64,000 nt of DNA from Flavobacterium chungbukense. Lineage in GTDB: Bacteria > Bacteroidota > Bacteroidia > Flavobacteriales > Flavobacteriaceae. The notes beneath the pieces were generated by a model. It saw nothing but the letters and a program-made list of their open reading frames with translations, was not told where the DNA came from and did no database searches. Made by a program: the position numbers and the translations under genes. The stretch spans positions 79,639 to 143,638 of the forward strand of contig NZ_JAJGZV010000010.1 in the NCBI RefSeq assembly GCF_020805785.1. Direction: 5' to 3'. This document shows, in pieces, positions 1 through 8,612 of this stretch (its first letter is position 1; each line of letters starts with the position of its first letter).

Positions 1-2
1 AT

Positions 3-239
3 GCTGCCGGTTTGCCAACACCTCCAAAAGGTATGGTTTACCAAGTTTGGTCTCTTAAGCTAAGTCCGGTTCTTACGCCAACTAGCATTGGTTTACTGGA
101 TAATTTTGAGGGGAATTCACAGAAAATCTTTGCTGTGAGTCAAACAGATTCTGCAGAAGCTTTCGGAATTACTTTGGAACCAGCTGGAGGAAGTCTAACA
201 CCAACAATGGAGCAGCTTTATACTTTAGGAAAAGTTTAA
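3..239 (+). CDS. Anti-sigma-K factor (RskA-like) C-terminal fragment, cut by the window edge
   Basis: The reading frame enters from the left edge, so the start is outside the window. The visible 78 residues carry the pattern of the periplasmic end of RskA/anti-sigma-K factors: a PPKGxxYQVW segment, a short central stretch, then FGITLEPAGGS followed by TPT near the C terminus. These proteins are single-pass membrane anti-sigma factors that hold an ECF sigma factor. The cognate sigma gene would be expected just upstream, out of view. The stop is followed by a clear terminator. The family call rests only on this C-terminal part. Confidence 0.75.
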   Translation, partial: AAGLPTPPKGMVYQVWSLKLSPVLTPTSIGLLDNFEGNSQKIFAVSQTDSAEAFGITLEPAGGSLTPTMEQLYTLGKV

Positions 240-267
240 ACTTAAAATATGTATAAAATTGAAAAAA

Positions 268-300
268 GGAACTACTCATGTGAGAGAGTTCCTTTTTTTT
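268..300 (+). terminator. Rho-independent terminator after the anti-sigma-K gene
   Basis: GGAACT and AGTTCC arms, with an inner CTC/GAG pairing, are followed by eight to nine Ts. It lies 29 bases after the stop codon. Confidence 0.8.
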
Positions 301-365
301 TAGCCTTAGAGAAGCAAAATTTTTAGAGTCAAATAAATATTTATTTTCTTTTTGAATTAAGCTCA

Positions 366-398
366 AAGAAAAAGCTCAGTGTAAAACTGAGCTTTTTT
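366..398 (-). terminator. Terminator of ccsBA (bidirectional hairpin)
   Basis: AAAGCTCAGT and ACTGAGCTTT are perfect 10-bp arms around a 5-nt loop. On the minus strand the stem is followed by a T-rich run, 20 bases after the ccsBA stop. It may also back up the preceding plus-strand terminator. Confidence 0.8.
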
Positions 399-416
399 CT
401 ACGAATCAATAATTAT

Positions 417-3400
417 TTATTTTTTTACTTTTTCTTTTTTCTTGAAATGTTTCCTGTATTTAGGATATGTAATTAATCCTATTAGAGAAATAGTTGCAAA
501 TGTGTAGTAAACCCAGCTTAAAGAATGCGCTTCTCCACTTGCGTAAGAGTGCAAACCAACTAAATGGAAGTTTACTCCATAATAAGTAAACAAGATGGAA
601 ATGAAAACGAACATACTCATCAAATTGAATGTCCAAGCTCCTCTTAAAGCTGGAACAAAACGAGCGTGAATTACAAAGGCATAAAGCATAATCGAGATTA
701 AAGCCCAAGTTTCTTTTGGATCCCATCCCCAGTAACGTCCCCAGCTTTCGTTTGCCCATTGTCCACCTAAGAAGTTTCCAATAGTAAGCATGATTAAACC
801 AATCGTTAACGCCATTTCGTTGATGTAGGTTACCTCTTTAATATGAAGTTCCATTTTGGCTTTGTTTTTATCTGTTGTAAAGAAAATCAAGACTAATGCT
901 ACGAAACCTAAAATAAATCCTAATGCAGTTGGACCATAACTACCCACAATAACTGCAACGTGAATCATTAACCAATATGAATTAAGAACTGGCTGTAAGT
1001 TTGCAATTTCAGGATCAATCCAGTTCATGTATGCCGCCATTAAAATCATAGCCGTAACAAAAGCTGATGAAGCAACGGTTAATTTTGATTTTCTATCAAA
1101 AGCCAATCCGAAAAACATTGTTGACCAAGCTACATATACAATTGATTCATAGGCATTACTCCAAGGCGCGTGCCCAGAAATATACCAGCGTGCTATTAAT
1201 CCTAAGGTATGAATCGCAAATAACAATCCAACCATAATATGGAACGCGTTTACTGTTATACGAAGCCATTTCTTATCAAAGAAAATATTTATAATCGTAA
1301 ACATCAACATTAAGATCGATACCGTAATATACCAATAAGGCAATACTTTAAAAACATCATACTTATTATAAGCTATTTCAGCGTCGATTTTTTCTTCAGT
1401 TGGTCTTACTTTGGCTCCGAATTTCTTTTGAAAACCATTAATGCTTTCTACTAGATTATCTGCCGTATCAAAATTTTTCGCAATAGAACCATTATTTAAA
1501 GCGCTAAAATACAATGGCAAAATTTGCTTTACATAAGTAGAATCCATTCCTTTAAAACCAGCACTTTCGCGTTCTAAGAAAGAAACCCATTTGTGATTTG
1601 GATCATTTGGAACTGGGAAAATCTTTAAAATACTTCCGCTTAAAGCAGATTCCATTAAGTTCACTTTTTTATCTGTTTCGATATAATCTTTCTCAAAATT
1701 ATTCGGATTTGCAACTTTATAAGCCTCTTCTAAATATTTAGAAAGTTTATAATTTCCGTTTTCGTCGAAGAACTTAACAAATGGAGCATATTTATCTTTA
1801 GAATCAATTCCGATAATTTTACGAATACTGTCATTTCCAGGTTTAATGTAAATAAGCGGTATCTGAATCCAAACCTGAGCATATTGCGTCATGGATAAGA
1901 AAACCTGATCAGAATTCATTCCATTATAGGTATCATTATGACTTACTTTACGAAGTAGTTCAGAAGAAAACGTATTAATAGGCTTCATTCTTCCTCCTGC
2001 ATCCTGAATAATCAAACGTCCAAATTTTGCGGCGTGAGCTTCTGGTGCTTTATAAATAGTCAATAAAGAATCTAATTGCTTTTTACTTGGTGGCGCTGTC
2101 ACATGATTAGCGTGATCATTTGGATCTGCAGAATGTGCATGATCGTGTTCGTGATTATGTGAGTGAACGTGCGGTGATTGTTGCGCAAAACCATTCAAAC
2201 TAATCAATAAAATTAAAATAGTAATTAATTTTTCTTTCTTCTTTTGAATATTTTCCAGTTTCTTTTTCAAATCTCCAAAACGAGAATTCTTTGTAAACAT
2301 AATTGCCATTAAACCTATGTAAAGCAGAAAGTATCCAAAGTAAGTAATATTAGTTCCCCAAAAGTCATGGTTTACAGAAAGAACCGTTCCTTTTTCGTCT
2401 GGATCAAATGAAGATTGGAAAAAACGATAACCTTTATAATCTAAAACATGATTCATGTAAATATCTGCATTGAACGTTTCTGCTGAATCCTGAACCGTTA
2501 CTTTACTTTCAAAAGCAGAATAACTTTTTTCTGTTCCTGGATATTTATCAGCAATAAAATCATTTAATTTTATTTTAAAAGGCAAAACATAAGCTTTACT
2601 TCCAAAGAATAAAGAATATTCAATATTCCCAATTTTAACTGTTTTAGCTTCTCCAACTTGTCCTTTAGACCCCATTAGCATTACTTCCTTTTCCTGGCCT
2701 TCCGCTTTAACTTTTACAACTAAGGCATCTGTATGAGATTTCGCTTTAAAATCATTATTAGATTCATAATCTACTTTTCCTTTCATTGGAGGATCTGGAA
2801 AAACAATTCTGATATCACCAATACTATATAAAGAACGCATCATCAAAGGCTGAACATCATCTTTAGTGACTTTCCCTTTGAACTGATCTGCCATTCGCAT
2901 AAACTCCCCTTCAAATGGAGTCTGAATGGTATATTTTTCACCTTTTGTATTAATATTGATAGCGCCGTCAGTTTGTTTGTTTAAAGCAAATAAAACATTA
3001 TGGATGTTCTGAACTTCACCTTCTTTTAAATAATGTTCTTCACGTCCGCCTGCTCCCGCTTCAACTAATTTTAAATATAATGTTCCGTTTGCATCTGGTT
3101 TAACCACTTCTTTTGCTCCCATAATGTATTTAGAATACGTCACTTCAAAAGGAGTTTCATCAAATTTTCCCGAAACAGTAAAATCATTATTGGTAACTGG
3201 AGAAAGCAAAAGGCTTTTTTCAAAAACCCTGCGTTTCATTTCTCCTTTATATTCACCATCTGCAAAAATGGTTAAGAATGTCTTGTCTGAATAAATCTGA
3301 TTTTCTGCCGAACCTTCGCGAATCGGCATGACACCTTCATAACTGATATATCTAGTAATAAAAGCCCCTAAAATGATAAAAATAAAAGAAAGATGCAGTA

Positions 3401-3641
3401 AAAGTGTTGCCCATTTTTCTTTTTTATGCAGTTGATAACGTTTAATATTTCCGAAGAAATTAAGCATAAAGATGACCATAATTGCCTCAAACCACCAAGT
3501 ATTGTAAATTAGGATTCTGGCTGTATCGGTATTGTATTTACTTTCGATAAAAGTTCCAACACCCATTGCAATTGCGAATGTTAAAAAAAGAACGGCCATT
3601 AATCGTGTAGAAAACAAAAAAGAGAATATTTTTTTATCCAT
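417..3641 (-). CDS. ccsBA: Cytochrome c biogenesis protein, CcsB-CcsA (ResB-ResC) fusion
   Basis: This is the system II cytochrome c maturation protein, which exports heme and ligates it to apocytochrome c outside the inner membrane. The 1074 residues contain a ResB/CcsB half with membrane segments near residues 12-32, 45-64 and 78-97, a large periplasmic domain, and another segment near 432-450. The CcsA half has membrane helices from about residue 770 and the tryptophan-rich heme-handling motif WGRYWGWDPKETW near 965-978. Histidines lie in RWYISGHAPWSN and NFHLVGLHSY. The junction is odd: a signal-peptide-like segment ending in NGFAQQ is followed by a His-rich stretch near residues 489-512. 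The start follows a TAnnTTTG box, and no frameshift is seen. Confidence 0.93.
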   Translation of the reverse strand: MDKKIFSFLFSTRLMAVLFLTFAIAMGVGTFIESKYNTDTARILIYNTWWFEAIMVIFMLNFFGNIKRYQLHKKEKWATLLLHLSFIFIILGAFITRYISYEGVMPIREGSAENQIYSDKTFLTIFADGEYKGEMKRRVFEKSLLLSPVTNNDFTVSGKFDETPFEVTYSKYIMGAKEVVKPDANGTLYLKLVEAGAGGREEHYLKEGEVQNIHNVLFALNKQTDGAININTKGEKYTIQTPFEGEFMRMADQFKGKVTKDDVQPLMMRSLYSIGDIRIVFPDPPMKGKVDYESNNDFKAKSHTDALVVKVKAEGQEKEVMLMGSKGQVGEAKTVKIGNIEYSLFFGSKAYVLPFKIKLNDFIADKYPGTEKSYSAFESKVTVQDSAETFNADIYMNHVLDYKGYRFFQSSFDPDEKGTVLSVNHDFWGTNITYFGYFLLYIGLMAIMFTKNSRFGDLKKKLENIQKKKEKLITILILLISLNGFAQQSPHVHSHNHEHDHAHSADPNDHANHVTAPPSKKQLDSLLTIYKAPEAHAAKFGRLIIQDAGGRMKPINTFSSELLRKVSHNDTYNGMNSDQVFLSMTQYAQVWIQIPLIYIKPGNDSIRKIIGIDSKDKYAPFVKFFDENGNYKLSKYLEEAYKVANPNNFEKDYIETDKKVNLMESALSGSILKIFPVPNDPNHKWVSFLERESAGFKGMDSTYVKQILPLYFSALNNGSIAKNFDTADNLVESINGFQKKFGAKVRPTEEKIDAEIAYNKYDVFKVLPYWYITVSILMLMFTIINIFFDKKWLRITVNAFHIMVGLLFAIHTLGLIARWYISGHAPWSNAYESIVYVAWSTMFFGLAFDRKSKLTVASSAFVTAMILMAAYMNWIDPEIANLQPVLNSYWLMIHVAVIVGSYGPTALGFILGFVALVLIFFTTDKNKAKMELHIKEVTYINEMALTIGLIMLTIGNFLGGQWANESWGRYWGWDPKETWALISIMLYAFVIHARFVPALRGAWTFNLMSMFVFISILFTYYGVNFHLVGLHSYASGEAHSLSWVYYTFATISLIGLITYPKYRKHFKKKEKVKK

Positions 3642-3672
3642 TTCTTAGGAATTACATTGTATAAAAGTGGCA

Positions 3673-3680
3673 CAAAAGTA
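3673..3680 (-). promoter_or_regulatory. Likely -7 promoter box for ccsBA
   Basis: On the minus strand the sequence is TACTTTTG, matching the flavobacterial TAnnTTTG box, 31 bases before the ccsBA start. No convincing TTG sits at the expected upstream distance, so the call is tentative. Confidence 0.45.
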
Positions 3681-3905
3681 CTTAAAAATGTTGATTTGCA
3701 GACTCGCAGTTTTGTTAATAAAAACCAAAAATAAGGCTTAATTTTCAAACAAATTGATAATAGAGAAAGTTAAAGCTTACAAAAAACAACTGTTTTTGAT
3801 ATCTATTGAATATTATCAAGCAACACTAATTATTCAAAATGAAAAAGATAGCGTTTTCTAACAATAAAAATTCTAAAAAACCATTATCAATACTTTAGGG
3901 GCTCA

Positions 3906-3933
3906 TTGCATTAAAAAAATAATACTAATTTTG
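3906..3933 (+). promoter_or_regulatory. Flavobacterial promoter for the DUF2520-kdsC-ubiA-maf run
   Basis: TTG at 3906-3908, a 17-bp spacer and TAATTTTG at 3926-3933 fit the TTG/TAnnTTTG consensus. The box ends only 5 bases before the ATG, so the transcript would start at or next to the start codon. Confidence 0.7.
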
Positions 3934-3938
3934 CTTTT

Positions 3939-4700
3939 ATGATTCAGATAAATATAATTGGCTCCGGCAATGTTGCACAGCATTTGATAAAAGCTTTTAG
4001 TGCAAGTAAAACTGTTGAAATTAAACAGGTTTTTTCAAGAAAAACAGAAGCCATTCATCATTTAATTGATTTTGAAAAAATTGTTACTGATTACAATGAA
4101 TTACAAACAGCTGACCTACACATAATTGCTGTTTCAGATAATGCAATCAGCGAAGTCTCAGAACAACTTCCTTTTAATAATCAGCTTGTGGTTCATACTT
4201 CAGGAACTTCTTCAATGACAATTTTAAATGAGAAAAACCGACGCGGTGTTTTTTATCCTCTTCAAACATTTTCTAAAACCAAAGAGGTTGACTTCTCTAT
4301 AATTCCATTTTGTCTCGAAGCAGAAAATACAGCCGATTTTAAGATCTTAGAAACAACTGCTAAAAGCATTTCTACAGCAGTTTATTCGATAAATTCTGAA
4401 CAGCGTAAAGCATTGCACGTAGCCGCTGTTTTTGTGAATAATTTTACCAATCATCTGTATCATTTAGGACAAGAAATCTGTGAAGAAAATCAGCTTCCTT
4501 TTGCTATTTTAAGACCTTTAATAACAGAAACTGCAGACAAAATAAACACGCTAGATCCTGCTGATGCACAAACTGGTCCTGCTAAACGTCACGATTCGAA
4601 TACAACCGAAGCACATTTAGCATTTTTACAAGACGAAAACAAAAAAAAAATCTATAAAATTCTAACACAATCTATACAAGATAATGGCAAAAAGTTATAA
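3939..4700 (+). CDS. Rossmann-like and DUF2520 domain protein
   Basis: The N terminus is a dinucleotide-binding Rossmann fold with the glycine motif IGSGNVAQHL near residues 7-16. A DUF2520 C-terminal half follows, with the typical FYPLQTFSK segment near residue 105 and RPLITETADK near 190. The family resembles F420/NADP-dependent and ketopantoate-type reductases, but no substrate is established. At 253 residues it has normal family length. Its last 17 bases overlap the kdsC-like gene, indicating translational coupling. A strong promoter lies directly upstream, so this is the first gene of a rightward run. Confidence 0.85.
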   Translation: MIQINIIGSGNVAQHLIKAFSASKTVEIKQVFSRKTEAIHHLIDFEKIVTDYNELQTADLHIIAVSDNAISEVSEQLPFNNQLVVHTSGTSSMTILNEKNRRGVFYPLQTFSKTKEVDFSIIPFCLEAENTADFKILETTAKSISTAVYSINSEQRKALHVAAVFVNNFTNHLYHLGQEICEENQLPFAILRPLITETADKINTLDPADAQTGPAKRHDSNTTEAHLAFLQDENKKKIYKILTQSIQDNGKKL

Positions 4701-5211
4701 AGAAATAATGAACGACATCACAACATTTGTTTTTGATGTAGATGGCGTACTTACTGACGGTTCTGTTTTTGTGACCAACGAAGGCGAAATGTTAAGAACA
4801 ATGAATATTCGTGATGGTTATGCCATTAAAGCAGCAATTGAAAGTGGTTACAAAGTGTGCATTATTTCTGGCGGAAGCAATGAAGGAGTTCGCATTCGTT
4901 TGCGTAATTTAGGAGTAAACGATATACATCTAGGAACTCCTGATAAGGTAAAAACGCTAAATGAATACGTCGAAATAAATAATATTAAACATGAGAATGT
5001 GCTATATATGGGAGATGATATTCCTGATTTTCATGTAATGAAATTAGTTGGGCTTCCAACTTGTCCGCAAGATGCAAGTCCGGAAATTAAAAATATCTGC
5101 CGTTACATTTCGCACGTAAAAGGCGGACGAGGTGCTGTAAGAGATGTTATCGAACAAGTGATGAAAGTGCAAGGAAAATGGATGGAATATTTTAATGGAA
5201 AACACGATTAA
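4684..5211 (+). CDS. kdsC: KdsC-family HAD phosphatase (KDO 8-phosphate phosphatase-like)
   Basis: This is a small C0-type HAD phosphatase of 175 residues. Motif I is FDVDGVLTDG, with the nucleophile and acid/base Asp at residues 18 and 20. A motif II Ser sits in IISGGSN, and motif IV is MGDDIPDFHVM near residues 109-119. In the KDO pathway KdsC removes phosphate from 3-deoxy-D-manno-octulosonate 8-phosphate for lipopolysaccharide synthesis. Close relatives act on other sugar phosphates, so the exact substrate is inferred. It overlaps the DUF2520 gene by 17 bases. ATG at 4684 is used; a later ATG at codon 9 is also possible. Confidence 0.85.
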   Translation: MAKSYKEIMNDITTFVFDVDGVLTDGSVFVTNEGEMLRTMNIRDGYAIKAAIESGYKVCIISGGSNEGVRIRLRNLGVNDIHLGTPDKVKTLNEYVEINNIKHENVLYMGDDIPDFHVMKLVGLPTCPQDASPEIKNICRYISHVKGGRGAVRDVIEQVMKVQGKWMEYFNGKHD

Positions 5212-5244
5212 TAATTGTGAATTATCAATTGTTAGTTATAAAAA

Positions 5245-5279
5245 CTTAGAACCTTAGCATCTTAGCCACTCAGAACCTC
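5245..5279 (+). repeat. Short intergenic tandem repeat of 8-nt CTTAG units
   Basis: Four consecutive octamers can be read: CTTAGAAC, CTTAGCAT, CTTAGCCA and CTCAGAAC, followed by CTC. The repeat fills the gap between the kdsC-like and ubiA-like genes. A related tract occurs at 22195-22292. The function is unknown. Confidence 0.7.
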
Positions 5280-5285
5280 AAAAAA

Positions 5286-6212
5286 ATGAAATTCCTAAAA
5301 CTAATTCGTTACCAAAATCTTTTGATGCTTGCTTTTATGCAACTTCTTTTTCGTTATGCTTTTTTAAAACAGCAAGAAATTCCTTTAGCATTGTCAGACT
5401 GGCAATACGGATTATTAGTTTTAAGTACGGTTTTATTAGCTGCCGCGGGATATGTAATTAATAATATTTACGACGTTGCAACCGACAGCATTAATAAACC
5501 AAATGATGTAGTTGTTGGAAAAGGAATTAGCGAAACAACAGCTTTCAATATTTATATTGCACTAAATGTTTCTGGAGTTGGAATTGGTTTTTTACTTTCT
5601 AACATCATTCAGAAACCAACTTTTGCTTCGCTTTTCATTTTAATCGCTTCTTTGTTATATTTCTACTCCACCAGTTTAAAACAAATTATGATTTTGGGCA
5701 ATGTTGTTGTCGCTGTACTTCTTGCCGCAAGCGTATTAATAATTGGTGTTTTTGACCTTTTTCCAGTTACAACTTCTGAAAATAAGGCTCTAATGGCTAG
5801 TCTTTTTTCTATTTTGACAGACTATGCATTATTTGCTTTTATGATTAATTTTATCCGTGAAATCATTAAAGACATAGAAGATGTAAATGGAGATTACAAT
5901 CAAGGAATGAATACGTTACCGATTGCAATCGGAATTAATAGAGCTGCTAAAATTGCTTTAGGATTCGCAATAATTGCTTTTATTCTTTTATCGCTTTACA
6001 GTAATACATATTTCATGCAGAATAAACTTTACATTGTTATATTTTATGCTTTTGCTACCGTTTTAGCTCCATTATTATATTTTATTGTAAAAATTTTCAG
6101 TGCCAAAACTCAAAAAGATTTTCATCATTTGAGTACTATTTTAAAACTTATTTTATTCTTCGGAATTTTATCTATTTTGGTTATTGCCCTAAATATTAAA
6201 TACAATGCTTAA
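5286..6212 (+). CDS. UbiA-family prenyltransferase (geranylgeranylglycerol-phosphate geranylgeranyltransferase-like)
   Basis: This is an integral membrane prenyltransferase of 308 residues with about eight to nine hydrophobic helices. The first Asp-rich motif is NNIYDVATDSINKP near residues 58-71 and the second is DIEDVNGDYNQG near 197-208; both bind Mg-diphosphate. UbiA enzymes join a polyprenyl chain to an acceptor such as a quinone precursor or a glycerol phosphate lipid. Flavobacterial relatives usually carry the geranylgeranylglycerol-phosphate name, but the acceptor cannot be told from sequence. The end overlaps maf by 8 bases, so the two are coupled. Confidence 0.85.
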   Translation: MKFLKLIRYQNLLMLAFMQLLFRYAFLKQQEIPLALSDWQYGLLVLSTVLLAAAGYVINNIYDVATDSINKPNDVVVGKGISETTAFNIYIALNVSGVGIGFLLSNIIQKPTFASLFILIASLLYFYSTSLKQIMILGNVVVAVLLAASVLIIGVFDLFPVTTSENKALMASLFSILTDYALFAFMINFIREIIKDIEDVNGDYNQGMNTLPIAIGINRAAKIALGFAIIAFILLSLYSNTYFMQNKLYIVIFYAFATVLAPLLYFIVKIFSAKTQKDFHHLSTILKLILFFGILSILVIALNIKYNA

Positions 6213-6789
6213 AGAAAAATTAAAAAAATATAAAATCATCCTAGCTTCAGGTTCACCTCGCAGACAGCAGTTTTTCAAGGATTTAGATCTTGATTTTGAA
6301 ATTCGTTTAAAGGATATAGAAGAAATCTATCCTCCTGAATTAAAAGCAGTTGAAATTACTGATTATCTGTCCGAACTTAAAGCAAAAGCTTTTGAAGGTG
6401 AATTAAAAGAAAATGAAATTTTAGTAACAAGTGATACTATTGTTTGGCATCAAAATAAGGCATTAGGAAAACCAAAGAATGCCGAAGAAGCTTTTGAAAT
6501 GATTAAGTCAATGTCGAATACAACACATGAAGTTATTACTTCTGTTTGCTTTAAAACTAGTGACTCCTCTACTCTTTTGCACGATATCACTAAAGTTACT
6601 TTTAATGATTTATCTGACGAAGCTATTTTATATTATATCGAAAATTACAAACCTTACGACAAAGCTGGTGCTTACGGTATTCAGGAATGGTTTGGTTTTA
6701 TGGCAGTTGCAAAAGTTGAAGGATCTTATACCAATGTTATGGGACTTCCGACAGCAAAAGTCTACAAATTTTTGACTACTTTAGTGTAA
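6205..6789 (+). CDS. maf: Maf family nucleotide pyrophosphatase
   Basis: This is a house-cleaning pyrophosphatase that hydrolyses non-canonical nucleoside triphosphates. The N-terminal signature ILASGSPRRQQF is at residues 12-23. The SDTIVWHQNKALGKP segment near residues 75-90 holds the catalytic Asp, and YDKAGAYGIQ is near 152-161. At 194 residues it has full family length. TVW- or YYD-type specificity against dTTP/UTP is not decided here, although SDTIVWH is typical of the dTTP/UTP group. It overlaps the UbiA gene by 8 bases, and the MscS gene starts 11 bases downstream. Confidence 0.93.
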   Translation: MLKEKLKKYKIILASGSPRRQQFFKDLDLDFEIRLKDIEEIYPPELKAVEITDYLSELKAKAFEGELKENEILVTSDTIVWHQNKALGKPKNAEEAFEMIKSMSNTTHEVITSVCFKTSDSSTLLHDITKVTFNDLSDEAILYYIENYKPYDKAGAYGIQEWFGFMAVAKVEGSYTNVMGLPTAKVYKFLTTLV

Positions 6790-6799
6790 AAATTTATTT

Positions 6800-7330
6800 A
6801 TGTTTTCTTTCAAAGAGTATAGCCGCGAAATCTTAGTCACCGTAATTCTTATAGCAGTATTAATTGTACTTCGAGTAGTAATTGCTAATCTAATAAGACG
6901 TTTCGCCGCTACAAGTCAGTTGTTCGAGGATCGTACCAATTTGGTTATCAAATACATTAATATTTTAATGAATATCTTGGTAACGACTAGTTTAATCGTA
7001 ATTTGGGGCGTTCAAACTGAGGATATTTTCTTTACGATTTCTTCTATAGCAACCGTTATAGGTGTGGCAATGTTTGCACAATGGTCTATTTTAAGTAATG
7101 TGACTTCTGGAATGATTTTATTTTTCTCTTTTCCTTTTAGAATTGGAGATACTATAAAAATACACGATAAAGATTTCCCTATTGAAGCTGAAATTGAAGA
7201 TATTAATACTTTTCATGTAAGTTTAAAAACGAAAGAAGGAGAAAAAATAATTTTTCCAAACAATCTTTTGCTTCAAAAAGGAATTTCTATAATACCTGCA
7301 AAATACGAAGAAAGAGAATTTTTTGACTAA
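6800..7330 (+). CDS. Small MscS-type mechanosensitive channel protein
   Basis: The 176 residues hold a short version of the MscS fold. Hydrophobic helices lie near residues 10-30 and 52-70. A pore-lining helix near 75-110 contains the motif AQWSILSNVTSGMILFF, followed by the beta-domain entry PFRIGDTI. The protein ends soon after the beta domain, so the large C-terminal alpha/beta vestibule of E. coli MscS is missing. Such channels release solutes on osmotic downshock. It probably belongs to the same transcription unit as maf. Confidence 0.85.
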   Translation: MFSFKEYSREILVTVILIAVLIVLRVVIANLIRRFAATSQLFEDRTNLVIKYINILMNILVTTSLIVIWGVQTEDIFFTISSIATVIGVAMFAQWSILSNVTSGMILFFSFPFRIGDTIKIHDKDFPIEAEIEDINTFHVSLKTKEGEKIIFPNNLLLQKGISIIPAKYEEREFFD

Positions 7331-7434
7331 GATATAGAATGGGAATTTTATAAGTGCAGGCAAAAAAGCTAGAACATAAAAAGACAAATAAAGTGTAATA
7401 TTTGTTTAATAAATCTAGCTAAACCTCATTAAAA

Positions 7435-8535
7435 ATGACTCGACCTATTACTTTACCTTTTTATGCAAAACTTGCCTTTATTCTTGTTACTTTAATTTGT
7501 TTTGCATTTATATTTTGTACCGGAAAAGATATCTTGACACCCGTTTTACTGGCATTTTTATTTGCTGTATTACTGTTGCCAATTTTTACTTTTTTGAATA
7601 CTAAATTCAAGTTTCCTCGGCATCTTGCTGCACTTGTTTGTCTTGCTGTTTTTTTATCAATCATCGTCGGAATCTTGATTTTCATTTCGTATCAAGTGAC
7701 TTATATGGCCAATGATTTTGAAACTATAAAGAAAAATGCCAATTCTTTTATTATAGAAATTCATAAATTTGTACGAGAAAACTTCCAAGTAAGCATCGGA
7801 GATCAGAAAAAATATTTGGATTCTGTTACCAAAGATTCTGTAAAAACGGGTCAGGCTAAATTAGGCTCATTTATTATATCAATGAGCGACGTACTTTTAG
7901 ATAGCACTATAATTATTATTTACACCTTTTTATTCTTAATATATAAAGAACATTTTAAACTGTTTTTGGCCAAATTAATCCGCAAAGAAAATCATCCTGT
8001 TTTGGTGGATATTCTTTCTCAAATAAAAGTTTCGATAAACAATTATATTGTTAGTTTGATTATCGAAATGATCGTTGTATCGGTACTGACAAGTTTAGGA
8101 TTATGGATTATTGGCATCAAATATTTTATTCTATTGGGATTGATAACAGGAATTCTAAATTTGATTCCTTACATCGGAATTCTAATTGCCGGAATTATTA
8201 CTGTCTTGGCTTCCTTAACCGGATCTGCTGAATTTTCTATGATACTAGGAATTCTTATTGTTAATGTAATTGTTCAATTTATTGATAATAATCTTCTTGT
8301 GCCGTTAATTATTAATTCAAAAGTCGAAATCAATGCTTTTGTTTCCATTATGGGAATTATTATTGGAGGCGCAGCAGCAGGAATTGCCGGAATGTTTTTA
8401 GCAATTCCACTTTTAGCCATTCTAAAAATAATCTTTGACCGAATTGAATCTCTCGCTCCTTGGGGCTATTTGATGGGAAATCATGTTCCGCGCAAATTTA
8501 GATGGAGAGCAAAAAAAGTTACTATTGAAAATTAA
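7435..8535 (+). CDS. AI-2E family transporter (PerM-like permease)
   Basis: This is a 366-residue membrane protein with two N-terminal helix pairs (about residues 10-90), a polar region at 95-150, and a C-terminal helix bundle containing the family pattern GLITGILNLIPYIG (around residues 237-250) followed by helices to about 340. The family includes autoinducer-2 exporters and Na+/H+ antiporters, so the cargo is unknown. It is separated from the MscS gene by 104 bases without a visible terminator. Confidence 0.88.
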   Translation: MTRPITLPFYAKLAFILVTLICFAFIFCTGKDILTPVLLAFLFAVLLLPIFTFLNTKFKFPRHLAALVCLAVFLSIIVGILIFISYQVTYMANDFETIKKNANSFIIEIHKFVRENFQVSIGDQKKYLDSVTKDSVKTGQAKLGSFIISMSDVLLDSTIIIIYTFLFLIYKEHFKLFLAKLIRKENHPVLVDILSQIKVSINNYIVSLIIEMIVVSVLTSLGLWIIGIKYFILLGLITGILNLIPYIGILIAGIITVLASLTGSAEFSMILGILIVNVIVQFIDNNLLVPLIINSKVEINAFVSIMGIIIGGAAAGIAGMFLAIPLLAILKIIFDRIESLAPWGYLMGNHVPRKFRWRAKKVTIEN

Positions 8536-8612
8536 ACAAGAGGAATCTAAAAATCTCTTTATTATTCCTTAAATTCATAAACAATAAAACTATCTGTAGA
8601 ATAACTATCCTA

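Noticed and set aside
417..3641. Possible frameshift or assembly join in the long CcsB-CcsA gene, because of the internal signal-like segment
   Set aside because: The frame is continuous over 1074 codons, and both halves are complete as in known Bacteroidota fusions.
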